A stretch of DNA of 64,000 nucleotides from contig JAMXDE010000037.1 in the NCBI GenBank assembly GCA_026770025.1, positions 124,001 to 188,000 of the forward strand, given 5' to 3'. The translations under genes were made by a program, and so were the position numbers. Shown in pieces: positions 9,607-20,391 of the stretch. How positions within the stretch are numbered: the stretch's first letter is position 1; each line of letters opens with the position of its first letter. The DNA is from Craspedostauros australis. Lineage: Eukaryota; Bacillariophyta; Bacillariophyceae; Mastogloiales; Achnanthaceae. Under the pieces are notes generated by a model, which did no database searches, was not told where the DNA came from, and worked only from the letters and a program-made list of their open reading frames with translations.

Positions 9607-12600
9607 TCATCCACCCAGAGTCTCTCCTTTCCAGAATAGAAGTGGCCTCACTAACGGCCAGTACTTCGCCCATGGAAGGAACTTGGTCATGACGTCGGCT
9701 ACGTTTTCCGTTCCGTCTATCTTGCAGAAATGCAGGATCTTCGCAGCTACTGCGGCACGCACGCGATGGTACGCCAATGCGTTGTGTCGTTTGGACAACA
9801 CACTGTTGGGAATGGTGGAGGAAGTGATCACGCTCTGGTTGTCTCCGAACATCCAGGCGGGTCCGTCCAGCGGAATTCCCATCGCACGAAGAGTAAGGCG
9901 CATGGCAATCACTTGTTCTGTTGCCTGTCTTGCCGCGACGAATTCCGATCCGTAGGTTGCAGTCTCGACGGTGGTCTGGCGCTTGCTGAACCATTCGATG
10001 GGTGTCTGGTTGAGCAGATGGAGAACACCAGTTGCAGATTTGCCTGTCACTTTGCAGTGCATGAGATTGGCATCTACAAACGTCGTCATTCGAACTGCCT
10101 TGCCTTTGGGTGTTGGATCGTCGTCTGCGGTCTCCTCTTCGGCGTCACCATATACAGAGTACATCCATTCATGGTCAGGAACCTTGTAGAAGCGCTCGTG
10201 ATCTGGAATTCCCGTTCTGAACCTGATGGCGGCATCAGAACGCTTTCGGAGGTATCCATACACACGTTTGGCGCGGTCCATGTGACCAATCCTGGGTTGG
10301 GCTCTGAATCTAGACAAAGTCATCACAGCTGCAGCAATATCAAACCGTCCCAATGTGATGCACCATTGAAGGGCGCCGATGAGTGATTGGAACTGTCTTG
10401 TCTCTACAGGGTTTAGTTCGCGTGATGTGTCTAGCTCTGGGGCGTCGTTGTGTTCCATGGGACTGGTGTAGGTCCGTGGAAGCTCCCCATGCACCTGTTC
10501 GTAATTCGCCAGCATCCGTTTGATGTAAGATTGCGGGCTCATAGTCAGGGTTCCGTCTTTGTCTCGGTCGAAGTCTGCGCCAAGGTGATACTTGATTGGT
10601 CCTACACCTTTCAACTTGTACTTGTACTTGTTGATGAGCGTGTCGAAGAATGACTGTGGGTCTTCCATGACAGCCATCAGATCATCTACGTACACACAGA
10701 TGTATTCCCAGCATCTACCAGCATCCCTCATCCACACATCCGGGTCAGCTTTGCACTGAAAGAACTTCATGTCACGGAGTGTGTCGGCCAGAGACTCGTG
10801 GAATCTAGCGCCGGATGTGCGTAGTCCGTAGAGCGCTTTCACGATGATCATCATGTGACCAGCAAACTCTTGGAACTCAGGACCAGCAACAAAACAGATC
10901 TTCTCCTTTGTGTAGGCTTCTAGATAGGCATTACCAATATCACCCACCATGGGCTTGAGGTTGTTGAGTTCTGCAGCAAGCAGTGCAATCCTGAATGATC
11001 TGAGATTGACTACTCCAGCATATGCCATATCTTTGCATGGATCCGTTAGGTGGCCTCCTGCTACACATCTTGCCTTGTGCCGAAGATCGTGCTTCACGTC
11101 GTACACCCAGAGGAGCTTGATCTGCTTGTATCCATCTGGTTTCCGAGCGTTCTTGCCGAGATCCTTGAACGTGCCATACTCGTGGAGCTGATCCATTTCT
11201 TTTCTCTCAGCATCTACCCACTTGGAGTTGCCGTTCTTCTCGTCAAGCTGGCGTGCTTCCTTTCCGTTCCGTGGAACCTGAACACCAAACTTGAAGATAG
11301 GACCTTGTGCACGAGCTTTGCGTTTACCAGCATTGATGAGACGGTTGAGTTTCTTCTTTCTCTTTGCTAGTTTACGGAATCTTTTCCAGCCAGGCAGACC
11401 GAGGAGGTTGTTGTCTGCGGCGTACTGTGCACAGGATACAGGGTCGTCTTTGGCGATCACATCCAGTGGTTCCATGGTCACACTGCCATCCTCCCATTGT
11501 ACCTTTACGTTGTAGGAGGAGCCGTTGTACTTGCTGTGACTGGAGTGGAATGGGCCTTCATGACCGGTGATGGCTTTGAAAACGCACATCTCCCCGTCGC
11601 CGATCTCCTGTTCGTGCTGCTGTTCGATGATGTCAGCTAGATCCGTGTATGCGATGAGCTCTTCGGTGTCGTCGTCGCCGTATGCGATGAGCATCTTGAT
11701 GTTGTCATGGTTAGATGCGTCTCCGTCCTTGATCTTGCGGATTACGCGAGCCCTCCACTTGAGACCATCCTGTTGATGGAGGAAGGTCAATCCGAGCAGC
11801 TCATCAGGACTGAACTTGGGGACTTTGACTACACCTGGATCTGATTCTCCATGTGATGTGGCTACCAGGTCAGATAGTGCATGCACAATGGGTTGTCTAG
11901 CTTTAGGTGTGCTGTCACTGTCGAAATCATCAGGATTTCCGTTTTCGCTAGCTTCGTCATCCACGTTACCATCCTCCCCAGAATCAGGCAGGGGGTAGTC
12001 TGCCCGAAGGTTGCGCGCGTCATCAGACACACGTCGGATGCTCGAGCGTGGCAACAGCCGTTGCGTTGCATCATCCAGTACCCAGAACGTCAGTTCGTCA
12101 CCCTTGTGCTCGCACGGTCCAGCCCAGCGTCCACGGCGTTCTTGCGTGGTGCCAGGGAAGGCAGCGTTCCCAACCTTGAAGTACACCGGCTCCCACCAGT
12201 GGAAGTTGAGATACTTGCTCACGTCGGGACGTTGGCCTGTGGCGGCTTGGATGGGCGTGATGTGACCGGCCGTGGACTGCGATAGATGGTTGAACAGTCC
12301 CACGACATACAAGGTGCAGATGAGCCAGAACCTGGCAGGAGTGCCAGTTCTGTCCATGACGCCGTTGGCGGTGCGCTTGATATCCTGGATTCGTCGCTCG
12401 ACAGGATTCTGATGTTGGTGGTGTGATTCGGACTGGTGGTCTGCGATGCAGTACTGCCGGAGGATGTCCTTCATCTTGCCTCCGATCTGCGCCGTGGCGT
12501 TGTCGGACATCAACACGTCCATGGCACCATGCTCCCGAATGAAGTCTTGCACAACATGGGGAACATGGGATTCGCTTGCCAGAGGGTACGCCGCTGTGAG

Positions 12601-15066
12601 GCGCGTGTTGGATCCTACAAACACCTGCACCATGGTACACCCACCATGTCCGGGGACTCCATCATGATGAGCAGGCGTGTCAGAGAACAACGTGTCCATG
12701 GAAACAACATCGTGTAGTCGACTGACATTGGCTGCGGGGAATCTAGACCTATAGTGTTTACGCATGGGATAACGCTCAGACATGCGGTACCACTGGGTAG
12801 TACATGCAAGAGTGTCACGCACGCGGTCTGCTGGAATCCACCCAAAGTACGGCCGTAGCGCATGGAAGTTGGGCGCTTTACCCACGATGTTGCGTGGTCC
12901 GGCCTTGGTTGCCTTCTCCCCATCCCCGAGCGTAGCAGCGGATTGAACGTACTGAACGCACTTGGAGATGGTGATGTCGATGTCGTCGCCGTCGCCGCGT
13001 TCGGTTGCGGGAATGTTGTCCAGATCAGCCTCCCCGTCCAGGATAGATGGGTCCCATTCTTGGTCGGAGGTGAAGAACACGTGTGGCAGATCGTCTAGTT
13101 CCGCCTGAGTTGGCTTGTGCATGTCCATGTATGCGAGGCCTTGACGCACGGTGAGCGGGATGATGAATCCGTCTGGTGTGACGACGGTTTGCCGACCGCC
13201 AGGGAGGTTCTTGGGTCGCTCATTGACATCCAATCCAAACGCCGCGAGTTGATTGGCAGAATGGATGGTGCGCCCTTTCCCGTAGTTGGCGTACTGATGG
13301 AACCAACCGATCACCGGTCCTGAGATGGTCTGGATGACAGCGGTGGCTGTGACCAGCGCCAGATCCTTGATCTCTGCGTCACCGATTCCAGAAACATCAG
13401 CTCGGTTGGACGTGGACTCCATCACCAGCATGTCATCTCCAACGAGACCGCCGTTCGCACCTCCGTCCACCAATGCGCCTTGCACCGTCACGTTCGCGTT
13501 GTTGAACTTGTACGATACGTTCGTGTGGGACAGGGTGTAGGTGCGACCGTCAATGACGAGGGTAGTCGGCGGGTTCCCAGACGCGCTAGACATGGCACTG
13601 GATAGCATACGGTTGATTGCTGTTCCTGCGGTAGAACTAGACTCGTTATTGTTACTACCTTTGTCGTTGGTCTGAGTGTCCTGTTGGTCGTTCTGGTTGG
13701 ATGTGGATCCACTGCGGTTGGTGTTGTTGGCGGAACGCCTAGGCTTGTCCTTCTTACCACGTCCAGACTTGGCTCGCCGGGCTTGGAGGAAGTCGCTGCG
13801 TTGCTTATCCGACAGTTTCTGGAACTCCTCTCGCGGCAGCCGTTCTCGTGTCTCCTTGCTGTAGTCCTTGTTGGGCTTCCAGAGATTGGGTCCGTCGTCC
13901 TTATCCTTCCCATGTTGCTTGCGCTGGTCGGCGTTGTTGGCCTGGCGCGGCGGCTTGGGCTTGTTGGCGTCGTGGCCATCGAGTTGGACAGCGTACGAAC
14001 GGACGAGCTCAACGAGAGTATCGAACTCCATGGTGGTCGCGGTCTTGCCGGGTGAGTAGGCCAGAATTGCGGTCTGCAGGTAGTCAGTCTGGAAGATAGA
14101 CTGGTACAGAGCCTTGTCTGCCTCGATGGCGTTGGTCAACCACTCCTTCTTCGTCGCGTCGTCGATCGGATCATCACGCAATGCCTCAAGTTCGTGTACC
14201 TTGTGTTGCCACAGGTCCAGGAACTGCTCACGAGTCTTGCGCCACTGCTTGTCCAGCTTGAACTTGATGATCTCGTCTCGGATGCGTCGGATGGTGTTGA
14301 CGGCAGTGGCACCGGTGGTGTACTCGCGAACCAGCATGCAGTAGACGGCTTGGCCGTCACAGATCGACTCATACGGCGTGACACACTTCCTACTCTTCGT
14401 GGTCTGCAGGTTGGATACAAACACGTTGAACAGGAAGGTGGACTGCACCTTGAAGAGCTCGGCTTGTTCATCGGACGGGACGTAGTCAGTATCGAGAACA
14501 TTGGAGATGCCATGAGCAGCAGCGGTGGCACGCAGACGACGATGGAACGTAGCGAAGTACTTGTCATCAGACAACTTGGGATAGTCGCTAATGTTACGCT
14601 TGATGCTACGGTTGAAATCTGCGGCGAGGTCGCGTCCGGTCTTCTCCGTTGGTTCGGTCTTCGTTGGTTCGAAGGGGAATGCGCTGGTGGCTGCGTCAGG
14701 CATGGCGGTGGAGGATGCAGGCGACGGTGTGAACGTCCGGGCGACATACTCCATGTACGAAGCTTGGTTGAGTTCCCGCCATGTCTCTACGGTGGGATTA
14801 GGTTGAACACTGAACCAGCCAATGGCATTTATGAATTTCCGGATTGCTACCTTAGGCAGTTGGGCTACGTGGTCGGGTTCTGGATCAGGCACCGGGATGG
14901 TGACGTCCATATCGAGCATGTCTTCGCGTTGGAGCGAAGCGAAATCCATGATGGTTCGGATCTCTTCGGTGTGCAAGATAAGCCACTCAGTAGACGAGTC
15001 GTCATATCCGAGAACGCTGAGGACGTGCGCCAGGGTGGTGTCGTTGATTGGGATAGGATCGGGCAT
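9607..15066 (-). CDS. Ty1/copia Gag-Pol polyprotein, intact (1819 aa)
   Basis: Single-frame Gag-Pol of the 8.5-kb element. The gag region covers about residues 1-500 and shows no CCHC zinc knuckle. The aspartic protease carries ALVDGGANGG near 532, a D-G-G-A variant of the usual D-S/T-G-A. The integrase has VSMDTLF near 788, LMSDNATAQ near 857 and NPVERRIQD near 887 (D-D-E). A chromo-like segment (YNVKVQWEDGS) lies near 1180. Reverse transcriptase has KALYGLRTSG and CVYVDDLMAV (near 1458). RNase H has FVDANL, then VETATYGSEF, then FGDNQSV. All catalytic motifs are present and there is no stop or shift, so it is probably functional. The C terminus reaches to within 24 bp of the LTR. Confidence 0.96.
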   Translation of the reverse strand: MPDPIPINDTTLAHVLSVLGYDDSSTEWLILHTEEIRTIMDFASLQREDMLDMDVTIPVPDPEPDHVAQLPKVAIRKFINAIGWFSVQPNPTVETWRELNQASYMEYVARTFTPSPASSTAMPDAATSAFPFEPTKTEPTEKTGRDLAADFNRSIKRNISDYPKLSDDKYFATFHRRLRATAAAHGISNVLDTDYVPSDEQAELFKVQSTFLFNVFVSNLQTTKSRKCVTPYESICDGQAVYCMLVREYTTGATAVNTIRRIRDEIIKFKLDKQWRKTREQFLDLWQHKVHELEALRDDPIDDATKKEWLTNAIEADKALYQSIFQTDYLQTAILAYSPGKTATTMEFDTLVELVRSYAVQLDGHDANKPKPPRQANNADQRKQHGKDKDDGPNLWKPNKDYSKETRERLPREEFQKLSDKQRSDFLQARRAKSGRGKKDKPRRSANNTNRSGSTSNQNDQQDTQTNDKGSNNNESSSTAGTAINRMLSSAMSSASGNPPTTLVIDGRTYTLSHTNVSYKFNNANVTVQGALVDGGANGGLVGDDMLVMESTSNRADVSGIGDAEIKDLALVTATAVIQTISGPVIGWFHQYANYGKGRTIHSANQLAAFGLDVNERPKNLPGGRQTVVTPDGFIIPLTVRQGLAYMDMHKPTQAELDDLPHVFFTSDQEWDPSILDGEADLDNIPATERGDGDDIDITISKCVQYVQSAATLGDGEKATKAGPRNIVGKAPNFHALRPYFGWIPADRVRDTLACTTQWYRMSERYPMRKHYRSRFPAANVSRLHDVVSMDTLFSDTPAHHDGVPGHGGCTMVQVFVGSNTRLTAAYPLASESHVPHVVQDFIREHGAMDVLMSDNATAQIGGKMKDILRQYCIADHQSESHHQHQNPVERRIQDIKRTANGVMDRTGTPARFWLICTLYVVGLFNHLSQSTAGHITPIQAATGQRPDVSKYLNFHWWEPVYFKVGNAAFPGTTQERRGRWAGPCEHKGDELTFWVLDDATQRLLPRSSIRRVSDDARNLRADYPLPDSGEDGNVDDEASENGNPDDFDSDSTPKARQPIVHALSDLVATSHGESDPGVVKVPKFSPDELLGLTFLHQQDGLKWRARVIRKIKDGDASNHDNIKMLIAYGDDDTEELIAYTDLADIIEQQHEQEIGDGEMCVFKAITGHEGPFHSSHSKYNGSSYNVKVQWEDGSVTMEPLDVIAKDDPVSCAQYAADNNLLGLPGWKRFRKLAKRKKKLNRLINAGKRKARAQGPIFKFGVQVPRNGKEARQLDEKNGNSKWVDAERKEMDQLHEYGTFKDLGKNARKPDGYKQIKLLWVYDVKHDLRHKARCVAGGHLTDPCKDMAYAGVVNLRSFRIALLAAELNNLKPMVGDIGNAYLEAYTKEKICFVAGPEFQEFAGHMMIIVKALYGLRTSGARFHESLADTLRDMKFFQCKADPDVWMRDAGRCWEYICVYVDDLMAVMEDPQSFFDTLINKYKYKLKGVGPIKYHLGADFDRDKDGTLTMSPQSYIKRMLANYEQVHGELPRTYTSPMEHNDAPELDTSRELNPVETRQFQSLIGALQWCITLGRFDIAAAVMTLSRFRAQPRIGHMDRAKRVYGYLRKRSDAAIRFRTGIPDHERFYKVPDHEWMYSVYGDAEEETADDDPTPKGKAVRMTTFVDANLMHCKVTGKSATGVLHLLNQTPIEWFSKRQTTVETATYGSEFVAARQATEQVIAMRLTLRAMGIPLDGPAWMFGDNQSVITSSTIPNSVLSKRHNALAYHRVRAAVAAKILHFCKIDGTENVADVMTKFLPWAKYWPLVRPLLFWKGETLGG

Positions 15067-16660
15067 CGTGTTGCTGGGTGTTGCGAGGAGGTGGTTGTTG
15101 GTCCGGATTTGTTGCTATTTTATTGGACGAGTATTTTCCCGCAGCTCCCAAAAAAAGTGGTCACACTTGGAAATGACTGTGCCGTCCGCTGTGATGTCGA
15201 AGCGTTCGCCGGGATGTGACGGTGGACTTCTGCGCTTGTCGGAATTCGTCGGGAATGGAAGAGGTGCCGGATGCAAAGCGCCAGTGATGGCGAAGGCGTT
15301 ACCGGTAGCACGCTGTCACGAGTGGACTGCGGTTAATCCGTGCGCGGTGTCTCGAATTGTGACTGACTGACGGATGGAAGGCCAGACGGGACCGTGTGAA
15401 TTTCCCGATTGATGAATGCGAAGATGACCGTGCTTAACCCGAGGCGAAGTATGACCGATGGAAAAATGTCAACCAGGACCGTGTGAATTTCCCGTTTGGG
15501 TGATGTGTTGGCGCGCGACCCGAAGTCGGATGGATGACTGGAACGGCGAAGGAGTTGTGAGCCGGTGATGACGCGCCAGTGATTGTACGAACTGAAGGAA
15601 TTCGTAGCCAATCAGAAGGTGGACTGAGCGCAAATGGGCGTTGTTGATGGAATTGTTGTCGGTTTGTTGGTCTTGAAAAGCGATGAAACGTCGCGGATGG
15701 ATTGCGCGTTGGATGGCCCTGCCCGTTCGGATTTCGTCTCCCCGAACGCCGTATTCTTGCGCTTGTTCAGCTGTGCTCCACCAGGATGTGGTGCACCTTT
15801 GGTTTCACCCAGTTGGACCTTCGATCCAATCCGTGCCTCCTTTGAGTGCCACGGATCAGCTTGCTATACGTCTTTTAGATCTGGCAGCAGCTTGCCCGAT
15901 GTACCTGATACTAACAGGATTTTGCACGCTAATGAGCGCGGTGCCCCCCAGGTGCCAGCAACTGCTTTGATTCACCTGGTTCCACCACTCGCGTTTTCGT
16001 CCAGCGTATACCTGCCTTCCGGTGTCGTTAGACTCACTTGTGTGATATTGCTATCAGCACAATGCTAGCTTTACGGGTTGCTTCCGCGGTATCTCTACCG
16101 ATCACGTTTCTTCCCCAGTCAAGGGCAGACGCTAGTCTGGTTAGCAGTTATCTCTGCGTCCCTTTTGGACGTTAACCGATCTCAAGTACGGCTTAGACTT
16201 AGTGTTAACGACTGACCTGGTCGCGACAACTCACGGTGAGATTGCCGATAGGTTTCAGAGGGCCTTTACGCTCCAAGTTTTTACGTGTGTCTTGCTTCAC
16301 GGGCTTTCACCTTTGTCGATGCTGACCAGGCCAAGTGTTTACGTGTGACTTGCTTCACGGGCTTTTACACCTTTGTCTTTTAGCTGACCAGCTATCGTAA
16401 GTAACGCAGTGGTGCGGAACTTGGTTTGTTGAGGAAAATTACTCCGCCTGCGATATTCGCAACAGCGGGTGAGCCTTTCTGCACTTTAGCAGGGCAAAGC
16501 GGGTGTGGCGGCACGTAGCAATCTGCACACACGAGCAATTGGTCCGTCGTCACGGACGCGTTGGGCCTTTCTTGGGCCGAAATCAAAAGGAAGGGGACAG
16601 CGTGATGTCACCAAGGCATGCGCAGCACTTCAGGTTGCTTCCACTCTCACGATAGAGGCT
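15067..16660 (-). other. 1.6-kb 5' leader of the 8.5-kb copia element
   Basis: Unusually long untranslated stretch between the primer-binding site and the gag ATG. It has no convincing ORF. It contains a repeated 18-mer (GACCGTGTGAATTTCCCG) near 15391 and 15479 and the 57-bp tandem repeat annotated at 16275-16391. A packaging or dimerisation role is possible but unproven. Confidence 0.6.
16275..16391 (-). repeat. two-copy tandem repeat in copia leader
   Basis: Two imperfect copies of about 57 bp (16275-16329 and 16333-16391). Both contain TTTACGTGTG, CTTGCTTCACGGGCTTT, CACCTTTGTC and GCTGACCAG. They lie about 0.3-0.4 kb from the 5' LTR, in the untranslated leader. Confidence 0.8.
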
Positions 16661-16674
16661 TGCGACTGTTAATC
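16661..16674 (-). other. primer-binding site resembling tRNA-Asn anticodon arm
   Basis: The 14 bases abutting the 5' LTR read TGCGACTGTTAATC on the plus strand. This is the anticodon-arm sequence I know from yeast tRNA-Asn(GUU): T33, anticodon GTT, A37. The similarity continues upstream (AGGC, one mismatch, then TGCGACTG). The minus-strand RNA is complementary to it, so reverse transcription would start from an internally cut tRNA, as described for Drosophila copia with initiator tRNA-Met. The match to this organism's own tRNA-Asn is not checked. Confidence 0.6.
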
Positions 16675-17382
16675 TGATAATCAGCAATTACACACAGGAA
16701 AAGGGGCACCAAACACTGCACTTACTACGCCGCCAGGGTGATCAATCCGTCAGGTGGAGTTGGAGATGTTTGGTGTTTGTTGTTGTTCTAATAGGTTGTG
16801 TTCAATTGATGATTGAGTTTGAATTATGAGATGATGATCTCCTATTTCCAATGATGGTGCCTATTGCACGGTTGCTAACGTGCTGCTCGATTACCTCGTG
16901 GTGTATCTCGCAGTCTTTTCTAAAACATTGCCCAAGATGGCATGTTGATTTACACGATATCCCGTGTTATTCTCGCCCTTGGGTCTTTCTTCATCTCTCC
17001 TGGTCTTGCCTAATCTTGATCTCTGTTTGATCATATATGGATTGACCCGTCTACGTCGACAAGGTGCATGCATCACCTCTGACGATGTTGTTCTGGATCC
17101 TAAATGTTGTTGCCACGTGCTCAATGATGCACTCGGCATGGCTAGACAGGTCAGCGTACCATGACTAAAACATAATCTCGATTCCGAGGATCACAATGAC
17201 CGATCCTCTGACGTCATTGATGATGTCAGTGCCTACGTCAGGTTCGATGACTGTAGTGACTGAATCTGAATCGTGTATCAAGACTCATCCGACTATACTC
17301 TCAAATCGAGTCGAATCAGAAAATATTGAATCACATTTCAGTCTTGGGAGATGGGTACCTAATTTCGATCTAGATGTTGATA
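16675..17382 (-). repeat. 5' LTR of 8.5-kb copia element
   Basis: 708-bp LTR identical on reading to 8875-9582. It is directly followed on the right by CTGAG, the target-site duplication, which fixes the right boundary at 17382. Confidence 0.95.
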
Positions 17383-18058
17383 CTGAGCATCTGGACTCAG
17401 ATACAAGCTCATCAATCTCATCAAATTTGGCAAGATCGCATTTCTGCAATGATTGGATTTGTTGCATGCATCTTTGTTGTTCCAAGAAGCAAGATCAATA
17501 TTGGAGGCACCATGAACCTCCTCAGTCTTGCAAACTTGACAACGTCTTCATGCTCTGCACTTCATGCACCGCAATTCATGCACTGCACTTCATGCTCTGC
17601 TGTGTGTTGCAACACATGTTGCCTCAGCATCATGTTTCATCATTTTATCTTCATCTGCTCACAATTCAGACTCCAACAGTTCTGAATTGGGCCAGCTTAC
17701 ATACCATCTAACATCAATTAACCACTCAGAGCACACTGACAACTACCAACATCTTCACTCTATTCATTTGACGGACCTGATCACTCCCAATTTTGAGGTT
17801 AGTACCTATTTTCATCTGTGTTCTATCACTTGTGTTCGTGTTCTAGTATGGTATGGTATGGTATGGTATGGTATGGTATGGTATGGTGTCATATAATGCT
17901 TGTTCACCTGCATTGCTCAGCTGAGGCTGCTACGGCTTTGATATTTGAACTGAAGCAGAAGATTTCAAATCGTTGCAATGCACACCTGTACGTCGATGCT
18001 GTTCGTCTCGACTCCATTCACATGTGGGCGCGGTGAATCCGAGTACATGGCCGTGTCA
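17383..18058. other. intergenic with (GTATG)n microsatellite
   Basis: Flank of the copia insertion with no credible gene. A GTATG pentanucleotide repeat of about eight units lies at 17846-17887. TGCACTTCATGC-like words recur at 17550-17600. Confidence 0.6.
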
Positions 18059-18875
18059 TGTCAAGATGTACATGCATGTATATGTCAAGACGTACGTGTA
18101 TATGTGCATCGCTCACCCGTTATTCTCTCATACACACTTGGACGGTATAACTATACTCGTATCGATAGTATGCTGTGATTTGTCAGATTTACAGTGGAAA
18201 TGGAACACACAAAAATGAGCAGAATTTCTGGAGGACATTTGCAGTCAACGATTTCTGAGAGAATCAGGAACATTGTCCGTCCATTCATCAATGGAAACGT
18301 ATGGTATCGAGCGAAGCTCGATGTACCTCCCAACTAAACCTCAGATGACGATATCATCTGACAGACCATTGCATCATCGATGGAACGTGACATCTGGAGA
18401 GCAGAAGGACGCCTACTGACGTCGACAGAATGTCATCATTTCACCATGTCGACATCTGTCTCCATGTCAGAAGCAGAAGGTGAAGATCTGATGACCGAAG
18501 GACATCGAGATCATGGATATACAAAAGGGAATTCAAGTGGCAAGCACTCATGGAGTGGCGAGCCAATAGTGAATGAACGAAGTGTTGAATGCGGAGTACG
18601 CATCGAACACGGAGTATCGTGTAACATGAACACGCGATATTGAGAGAGACAGAGAGAGAGAGAATACGAAGAGCAGCGAGAGAGCATCTCGCGTACCGAC
18701 TCATAGTCGGAGACTGAATCTACGAAACAGATTGAAGCACCGAGAGCATCGGGCAAGAGAACGAACGGACACCGAGAGGATCGGAGTGCCAACGTAATGA
18801 AAAATCAAACAGAACAACTATCAACCAATACCATCTTCCACGATCGTAGGCTTCCAATCACGGAACTTGCCAACA
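18059..18875 (+). repeat. family B LTR copy (same family as the 46.1-54.0 kb element)
   Basis: About 817 bp similar throughout to the LTRs at 46075-46869 and 53221-54014. It starts TGTCAAGATGTACATG and ends GGAACTTGCCAACA, with the shared (GA)n tract, the ACTCATAGTCGGAGACTGAATCTACGA block (split here by small differences) and the TTCCACGATCGTAGG block. No target duplication was found, so it may be truncated or recombined. Confidence 0.85.
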
Positions 18876-18880
18876 AAGGA

Positions 18881-19010
18881 GCGTGTAGCTCACATTTCCT
18901 GTCACAAAGATCCAAAGGTGGGATCTGCGGTAATATACCATTTTACAATGCTCAACTCCACCCTTGTGGGAGGTGCGGCAATTTGGTGTTTTACAACACC
19001 CGATTCCTGA
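18881..19010 (+). repeat. 130-bp dispersed repeat next to an LTR
   Basis: It begins GTGTAGCTCACATTTCCTG and ends ACACCCGATTCCTGA. A second copy lies at 25586-25714, also directly after a family B LTR copy. It contains two internally similar halves (TGCGGTAAT and TGCGGCAAT words). Its nature is unknown. Confidence 0.6.
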
Positions 19011-20391
19011 CACCCTTCGTCCACGCTCATCAACACGGAGACTCTGAGAGAACTCCACCGAAGACGGCACCACGCTCCGCGATGCTGAGCAGTCCACGAT
19101 ACTGAACACTTCACGGTGTGCGGATACACGCCACGAACCGACGCACAACAACGATTGGTTCTTCATGAGATACTATGCTTGATGTTGCAACTACGGTCGA
19201 TACCACGAAGGCATGGTACCTTTTCGAAGTGTTGTTCGAAACTTCGAAAAGAAGAGAATCGTCACATCCCTACAACTGTGTCAAGTCATTGTTGAATGAC
19301 AAATTTGTCACATGAGGGGCCCAAAGTCTCACTCAGGAGATTCCCAGTGAGATTTCTCCTCATCTGAAGAACAAGAACCCCAGACCTGCAGCCCCAGACA
19401 CAGGGCACCACGTTCGCGATTGTTGCGTGGCGTAGCTGCACAGTAAAACGCATCAGTCTTGGAGTGTTGATGCCAGGGTGACGCTCACATAGGCGCAGGC
19501 CAATTCACCTATCATAGCATGACAAGTCGCAAGGAAGAAGTGATACTCTACTCCGGCGTACAAATTTCAGGACTAGACCACTCTCGTACTCACGCACGCC
19601 CAATCAAAATTCGAAAAGATGGTTGATCCTGCAAAGCGCATTCAGCTCTCGTTCCCTACCAGTTTCAATGACCTGATTGTGTTCCAACCACAAGCCCAGG
19701 TACCGATTCATCGTTTGTGTTCTTCCGTTGACGTGATCAAGATTCCCGTGCATTTTCCAGCGCTCTACTCCGAGAGTGTTCTGTTCCCGAATGAGTTGTG
19801 GTGGTTGTGTGTTGTGTGTTGTGTGTTGTGTGTTGTGTGTTGTGTGTTGCGAGTTGTGTGCCAAACCACACGAAGCGCATCGTTGTGGAAATCAGACCAC
19901 GACAAAGTCCTCTCCTGGCACAGACGAGAATTGCAGATAAAGAAGAACGACAGACGATGTCATGTGGAGATGAGCAAGGGTGGCATGTTCCGTGTCTGCT
20001 TGTCCCACCATACTCGCATGCGCTTTGCTCGAACGAATTATAGTTCAGGCCCAATGGATGATGTACATCAGGGAAGGTCATCCTGCACCATAAATGCTGG
20101 GCATCAGCATCGATCCACGGAGTCTTTCTATCCAATGGTGATGTCACCAGTTGTGGAGGTCCCAGTTTGCGAAGGTTCCAGCCGCGGAGGAGCTTTGGCC
20201 TCCTGGGTATCATGCCATTCTCGCGCCATGTTGCCTCACGCACACGTCGAACATGCAAGCAAAATGGTCCGAACAACCAACAAATCAAACTCTTCATCTC
20301 ATAAATTCATCCAAGTTATCAACCGATAACACCAAACAAACAACGATCAACCCTGAATGATCAATCACCAACCACCAAGTATCGAGCAACC
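19011..20391. other. intergenic; GTTGTGT heptanucleotide repeat; upstream of Cys-rich gene 2
   Basis: No convincing gene. A heptanucleotide repeat (GTTGTGT, about seven units) lies at 19803-19850. The A/C-rich stretch just before 20392 is typical of a 5' UTR. Confidence 0.5.

Larger units (their letters stand above)
8875..17382 (-). mobile_element. complete Ty1/copia LTR retrotransposon (8.5 kb)
   Basis: An 8508-bp element on the minus strand. It has 708-bp direct LTRs at 8875-9582 and 16675-17382, offset by exactly 7800 bp, with no difference found on reading them line against line. CTGAG at 8870-8874 and 17383-17387 is a perfect 5-bp target-site duplication. The internal part holds one intact ORF of 1819 aa, a purine tract (CATAGGGGAG on the minus strand) directly before the 3' LTR, and a primer-binding site next to the 5' LTR. 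Identical LTRs and an intact ORF mean a very recent, potentially active insertion. On the element strand the LTR starts TATCAAC and ends TTATCA, i.e. TA...CA instead of the usual TG...CA. It separates Cys-rich gene 1 from gene 2. Confidence 0.95.
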
